Under the pieces are notes generated by a model, which worked only from the letters and a program-made list of their open reading frames with translations, had not been told where the DNA came from and did not search any database. Shown here piece by piece: positions 60,205-64,000 of a stretch of 64,000 nt of DNA (the stretch's first letter is position 1; every line of letters begins with the position of its first letter). The stretch is from Bacillota bacterium. GTDB taxonomy: Bacteria; Bacillota; Clostridia; Christensenellales; SZUA-584. A program made the position numbers and the translations under genes. Location: assembly GCA_023397655.1 (NCBI GenBank), contig JAEWTW010000047.1, forward strand, positions 62,001 through 126,000, written 5' to 3'.

Positions 60205-61194
60205 TTATTCCGATACAATCCTGATACCAGTTATACGGTCAAGGTTGATCACTTCACCGGCTTCGTCGATATAAACATCCCGATACTCCCATTCGACTTC
60301 TACTTTATGATTTGTGAGCGTGTGCTCTTTCTTTTTTCGGGATTAGGCGCGACACCATAGCTGTTATAAAGCCGGTAATAATAATCGCGAAGCTGACAAG
60401 TGGCGCTCTCCAAAACCATTCCAGCCACGATGTGGAGGCAACCACAACTTCCTCGCCGCTGCTGGTAATCTTGGTCAACCGGGGACCGAAGGACATGCTA
60501 AAAATGCTGCCTTTGGAGTCTTGAGCAATAACTTCTGTAAAAAAGTCGGTTTCCGAGTACGGATATTCATCCGTTAAACAGCCATCCTCATAAATCAACA
60601 ACGAAGACTCGTCATTGTCTTGCCTTTCAATATATACGGATGAGCCATCCAGCAGAAGCAGCGAGTAGAAGTTGCCGTCAGGCAGAAAAGCCAGGGAATA
60701 ATGCTGACGGTTGTTTTCATCATAGACATTGATGGTGACGGTGTCCTCGTCGCTGTCCGCGTACGCCGCACGCCCCCGATACACCCCGTTTTGATATGCG
60801 TAAATGTCCCCGTTCTTGTCCTGAATGTTTACACGTCATCCAGCATACAGATTTCGTTACCGCCGTTGGGGTAGTCAGGAACTTTTATGGAGTATTGGAA
60901 TGCGCCGTCCGCAGTGTAGACGTTGACGGCGCACAGTCTACCGATCAGTACGTACAGGTTATCCGCGCTGTCAACCGCCATGCCGCTCACATCCACAAGG
61001 CCGTATTCGATATCAAGCGGTGTCGTATAGTCCTGAGCCCGGCAAAGAAAACCGGTAAAAAGAAAGACAATACCAACAAATGCGATCATCAATCCTGCAA
61101 AACCCCAGCGCCCTCTGCGGCTGGAGGTATCGATCTCAATTGAAAACGCGTCAGTATCATCCGAGAACGTTTGTGCTTTATTGTGCGGCATCAT
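60205..61194 (-). pseudogene. Frameshifted gene for a two-helix membrane protein with beta-propeller-like domain
   Basis: Three consecutive reading frames on the minus strand read as one protein of about 330 residues. The first (61194-60829) has a cytoplasmic tail, a helix (GLMIAFVGIVFLFTGFLC) and YVLIGRLCAVNVYTADG. It stops after MLDDV near 60830, where shifting frame gives NIQDKNGDIYAYQNGVY. The second continues with NVYDENNRQHYSLAFLPDG, a second helix (FAIIITGFITAMV) and stops at 60305. A further shift near the A6 run at about 60330 gives HKVEVEWEYRDVYIDEAGEV and a stop at 60205. Two frameshifts suggest decay, although sequencing error is possible. It sits between recR and yaaL. Confidence 0.75.
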
Positions 61195-61203
61195 AGCCTC
61201 TTT

Positions 61204-61809
61204 TTAGTAATCCGTACGGCCTTCCAGCGCCCGCACCAGCGTGACTTCATCGGTGTATTCGAGATCCGCACCGATGGGCACGCCATGCGCGATGCGGGTC
61301 ACCTTCACGCCCAGCGGGCGAATGGTTTTGGCGATGTAGGCCGCCGTGGCCGTGCCCTGAACATCCGGGTTGGTCGCAAGTATCACTTCGGATATGTCGC
61401 CCTTAGCCAACCGGTCGATCAGAGCCGCGATGCGTATATCGTCCGGCCCCACGCCGTCCATGGGGGAGATAACGCCGTGCAGCACGTGGTACACGCCCTT
61501 GTATTCGCGCGTCTTCTCGATGGCAAGCACGTCCTTGATATCGGACACCACGCAGACGCACGCGTCGTCGCGCCCGCCGTCCGCGCACACCACGCAGCAG
61601 GGCATGTCCTTGTCCATCAAATTGCCGCAGACGGGGCAGAAGACAGCCTTCTCCTTGGCGTAGGTTAAATCCTCAGCGAAGGCTTTCACCTCTTCGTCGC
61701 TGAGGCCGATGACATGGAAAGCAAGGCGCTGCGCCGTTTTTGCGCCCACGCCGGGCAGCTTGGAAAACTGGTTGATGAGCCGCATCACCGGTTCGATGAT
61801 CGGTCCCAA
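61204..61809 (-). CDS. recR: Recombination protein RecR
   Basis: A 201-residue partner of RecF/RecO that loads RecA at gaps. The HhH motif LPGVGAKTAQRLAFHV lies near the N terminus. A four-Cys zinc finger (C58, C61, C72, C75) reads CPVCGNLMDKDMPCCVVC, with an extra Cys at 71. The Toprim domain is next (VVSDIKDVLAIE). The start is TTG at 61809, one base before the ybaB stop, with GGGAGG about 11 nt upstream; the family alignment supports it. It belongs to the dnaX-ybaB-recR operon. Confidence 0.96.
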   Translation of the reverse strand: MGPIIEPVMRLINQFSKLPGVGAKTAQRLAFHVIGLSDEEVKAFAEDLTYAKEKAVFCPVCGNLMDKDMPCCVVCADGGRDDACVCVVSDIKDVLAIEKTREYKGVYHVLHGVISPMDGVGPDDIRIAALIDRLAKGDISEVILATNPDVQGTATAAYIAKTIRPLGVKVTRIAHGVPIGADLEYTDEVTLVRALEGRTDY

Positions 61810-61810
61810 A

Positions 61811-62170
61811 CTAGAACAAGCCTCCCAGGTCCATACCGCCTGTGATGCCGCCCATCTTCTGCTGCATCATGTCCTCAGCCTTGGACAGCGCCTCGTTGAC
61901 CGCTGCGGTGATCAGGTCTTCCAGCATTTCAACGTCGTCCGGGTCCACCGCATCGGGGGATATCTTCACGCTGATGATCTTCTTCCCGCCGTTCGCGCGC
62001 ACCGTGACCGCGCCGCCGCCCGCAGTAGCTTCCACCTCGGCGGATTCCACTTCAGCCTGCGCCGCTGCCATATCGGCCTGCATTTTCTGTGCCTTGGCCA
62101 GCATGGAGTTCATGTTCATGCCCCCTCCGCCGCCCATGCCGCCTCCGCCGAACGATTTTCTCTTTGCCAT
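61811..62170 (-). CDS. ybaB: YbaB/EbfC family nucleoid-associated protein
   Basis: A 119-residue DNA-binding protein. After a Gly/Met-rich N terminus (GGGGMGGGGGMNMNSML) comes the YbaB core: KAQKMQADMAAAQAEVE, then VTVRANGGKKIISVKI and DVEMLEDLITAAVNEAL. It acts as a dimer that binds and bends DNA. AGGAGGAC lies before the ATG at 62170. A frame from 62212 overlaps dnaX and lacks a ribosome binding site. Placed 4 nt after dnaX, as in most bacteria. Confidence 0.94.
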   Translation of the reverse strand: MAKRKSFGGGGMGGGGGMNMNSMLAKAQKMQADMAAAQAEVESAEVEATAGGGAVTVRANGGKKIISVKISPDAVDPDDVEMLEDLITAAVNEALSKAEDMMQQKMGGITGGMDLGGLF

Positions 62171-62174
62171 TCTA

Positions 62175-63749
62175 TCAGTCCTCCTGTATGATCTCGATAT
62201 TTTCTGCGCCAAATATTTCGGTGATGTCGACGCCTGCGCTGCCCGCCTGTGTACCGTGCGCTCTGATAATCTTCACGGTAAGCGGTCTGCCCGCTTCCGC
62301 CGAAAGCGTCTGTATCAGAGCGGCTTCCGCGTTCGGCATCTTCAGAGATTCCGCCGCTGTCTCGTTTTCGGCGTCAAACCGGATTTCGAAAACGTCGTCC
62401 GTACAAACCACCGCATCGGCTTTCTTCGCGTATGTGCAAATATGATAAGCTTTCTTGTCCTCGAGCGCAAGCAGTGTCTTCTTCCATATGTTATCCGCAT
62501 TCGTGTCCGTTATCGCGGACGCCTTGGCCGCCGCAGGCTTCGCAGCACGGGTCTTGGGCTTTTCCGCCACGGGAATGGCCTTGCTTTCCGCTGCCGGTGC
62601 GGGCCCAGCTGTGAACGGGCGCTCTTCCAGTGTGCGCAGCCGCGCTTCCAGCTTATCGATGCGGGCGGCGGCGGGGGAGGACGCGTCGTCCTCGGGTGCC
62701 ATCAGCGCCATGACTGCCGTTTCCAGCACGATATCGGCGCGCAGGTTCTGCCGCATCTCGTATTCCTTCTGTATCAGTATGTTCAGCGCACGGATGCATG
62801 CGGCCTTGCCGTATTTGGGAGCCAGCACTTTCAGGTCCGCGTCATCTTCCTCTGCGTCTGCGCCTGCCGCCAGCCACATCATGCGGCGGAATACGTCCGC
62901 GAGGTCCTTGATCAGCGCACGTGTATCCGCTCCGGCACTCAGCAGTGCCCGAAGCCCGGTGAGCGCACCCTTCTCGTCGTAGTCTGCGATGTGCCCCGCC
63001 AGAGCGTACAGCTGGCTCATATCGCCGCTGCCCAGCGCCGCGGTGACATTGGACATCGTGATGTCGCCGAACGCCGCACACTGGTCGAGTATCGAAAGCG
63101 CGTCACGCATGCCGCCCTCTGCCGCACGCGCAATGGCTTTAAGCGCGCTGTCCTCGGACTTGAAGCCCTCAGCTTTGGCGACTTCGGCCAGACGGCCCTT
63201 GATGGCTGCGGCGGTGATACGCTGGAAGTCGAACCGCTGGCAGCGCGACAGTATCGTCGCGGGGAGCTTGTGAGGCTCGGTGGTCGCGAGTATGAAGATG
63301 ACGTGGGCAGGCGGCTCCTCCAGCGTTTTCAGCAGTGCGTTGAACGCGCCCTTGGAGAGCATATGCACCTCGTCAATGATATAGACCTTGTATGCGCAAA
63401 AAGCAGGCAGCAGGTTCACACGGTCGCGGATATCGCGTATGTTGTCCACGCCGTTGTTGGACGCGGCGTCGATCTCCACGATGTCCACCGAGCCTTCGTC
63501 TGCGGTGGCGAGACAGGATTCACACGCACCGCAGGCCTCTGCGCCCTGCCGGTTTTGGCAGTTGACGGCGCGCGCGAATATCTTGGCAAGACTGGTCTTG
63601 CCGGTGCCGCGCGGCCCGGAAAACAGATACGCGTGTGCGATTTTGCCGCTCTCGATCTCGCCCGACAGCACCTTGGTGATGGGTTCCTGACCCACCACAT
63701 CGGCGAAGCGCGTGGGCCGCCATGTGCGGTAGAGTGCCCTGTAAGCCAT
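62175..63749 (-). CDS. dnaX: DNA polymerase III subunit gamma/tau
   Basis: A 524-residue clamp-loader ATPase. Walker A is GPRGTGKTS (45-53), the zinc-binding cysteines are C64, C73, C76 and C79 (CGACESC), Walker B is VYIIDEVHMLS, and the SRC motif is in ILSRCQRFD. Domain III and an Ala/Pro/Lys-rich linker (about 355-420) lead to a C-terminal domain of about 100 residues. No slippery heptamer with frameshift was sought or seen. First gene of the dnaX-ybaB-recR operon. Confidence 0.96.
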   Translation of the reverse strand: MAYRALYRTWRPTRFADVVGQEPITKVLSGEIESGKIAHAYLFSGPRGTGKTSLAKIFARAVNCQNRQGAEACGACESCLATADEGSVDIVEIDAASNNGVDNIRDIRDRVNLLPAFCAYKVYIIDEVHMLSKGAFNALLKTLEEPPAHVIFILATTEPHKLPATILSRCQRFDFQRITAAAIKGRLAEVAKAEGFKSEDSALKAIARAAEGGMRDALSILDQCAAFGDITMSNVTAALGSGDMSQLYALAGHIADYDEKGALTGLRALLSAGADTRALIKDLADVFRRMMWLAAGADAEEDDADLKVLAPKYGKAACIRALNILIQKEYEMRQNLRADIVLETAVMALMAPEDDASSPAAARIDKLEARLRTLEERPFTAGPAPAAESKAIPVAEKPKTRAAKPAAAKASAITDTNADNIWKKTLLALEDKKAYHICTYAKKADAVVCTDDVFEIRFDAENETAAESLKMPNAEAALIQTLSAEAGRPLTVKIIRAHGTQAGSAGVDITEIFGAENIEIIQED

Positions 63750-63799
63750 TCGTTCCTCCCTTGTTTTAACCTCTATAATATATCATCCCGCGGCAGCCT

Positions 63800-63834
63800 T
63801 TGTCCATATTGCCGGAAAACGGATATGGAACAAA
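63800..63834. promoter_or_regulatory. Dyad between dnaX and the divergent lipoprotein gene
   Basis: TCCATAT (63803-63809) and ATATGGA (63823-63829) with inner CCG/CGG form a hairpin or operator. Flanking TTTGT/ACAAA extends it with a one-base bulge. No function assigned. Confidence 0.4.
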
Positions 63835-63881
63835 TGCGCGCATTTGAGCGTCTAAATATTATAAACAATGGGGAGGATGAC

Positions 63882-64000
63882 ATGAAAGCAAAAGCACTGA
63901 TGACGGTTTTATGCGCGATTGCGATGATCATATTGACAGCCTGCGGTGCGGCATATCCGGCGGACCTGGTGTCGGCAGACAACGCGGTCGCGTTCGTTTC
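63882..64000 (+). CDS. Lipoprotein, N-terminal part (cut by window end)
   Basis: The 39 visible codons encode a lipoprotein signal peptide: MKAKALMTVLCAIAMI with lipobox LTAC at residues 18-21, then AAYPADLVSADNAVAF. GGGGAGGATG precedes the ATG. The rest lies outside the window, so the function cannot be judged. Confidence 0.85.
   Translation, partial: MKAKALMTVLCAIAMIILTACGAAYPADLVSADNAVAFV

Noticed and set aside
1..64000. tRNA, rRNA, CRISPR arrays, prophage
   Set aside because: No cloverleaf ends, rRNA blocks, regularly spaced repeats or phage structural genes were noticed by eye; a covariance search could still find a missed small RNA.

Overview
The window reads as a chromosomal segment of a spore-forming, Gram-positive member of the Clostridia. 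It carries spoIIID, a SpoIID-family protein, a dnaX-ybaB-recR-yaaL cluster, mreCD with a LytR-CpsA-Psr protein, two two-component/ABC modules of Firmicutes type, and a large 2-hydroxyacyl-CoA dehydratase activase-like protein typical of anaerobes. Most genes are fairly GC-rich, with strong Shine-Dalgarno sequences and many rho-independent terminators. Three genes stand out as visibly AT-rich (3922-4395, 34680-35789, 56534-57601) and look acquired. I cannot name the genus. I saw no tRNA, rRNA, CRISPR array, transposase or prophage.

Layout. 1-5.0 kb: end of sbcD, sbcC, an AT-rich PH-like membrane protein and a DJ-1/PfpI protein. 5.1-8.1 kb: a DMT transporter divergent from a MocR regulator, then an amidase-like domain protein. 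8.1-17.2 kb: typA, a PadR/HAAS-type pair, a phosphatase, a small lipoprotein, a Crp/Fnr regulator, thioredoxin, a 2-hydroxyacid dehydrogenase, a radical SAM protein, and a DtxR-like/ECF sigma/2-TM trio. 17.3-22.9 kb: a DesK/LiaS-like two-component operon divergent from an ABC-2 exporter. 23-24.9 kb: an Amt transporter fused to a PII domain, behind a leader with two terminator-like hairpins. 25.3-26.8 kb: a CoA-acylating aldehyde dehydrogenase. 27-30.5 kb: a SpoIID-family protein ending in a dockerin, a membrane-anchored cohesin-like protein, and spoIIID. 30.6-34.5 kb: three small membrane proteins and two tandem SDR paralogues. 34.5-36 kb: an AT-rich orphan gene bracketed by inverted copies of a composite palindromic repeat. 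36-40.3 kb: the giant activase. 40.9-46.4 kb: dapB, a GNAT-like protein, an LCP protein and mreDC. 46.5-52.4 kb: a Bce-like two-component/ABC operon. 52.5-55.6 kb: a TrpXYZ-like ABC transporter behind a striking TRAP-type attenuator. 55.6-59.8 kb: a DUF998 protein, folC with a duplicated 5' end around an inserted lipoprotein gene, and a THF riboswitch in front of folT. 59.9-63.7 kb: dnaX-ybaB-recR, a gene with apparent frameshifts, then yaaL. 63.9 kb to the end: the start of a lipoprotein.

The most interesting observations are these. (1) Eleven 5-nt-spaced triplet slots, nine of them NAG, lie directly upstream of mutually exclusive antiterminator/terminator helices before a TrpXYZ-like transporter. 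(2) A dockerin-tagged SpoIID protein sits beside a membrane-anchored cohesin and spoIIID, which suggests cohesin-dockerin chemistry in sporulation or cell-wall work. (3) The AT-rich gene at 34680-35789, with a possible HEPN-type R-x5-H motif, sits between inverted three-hairpin repeats. All functional statements rest on motif recognition by eye; no database search was run.
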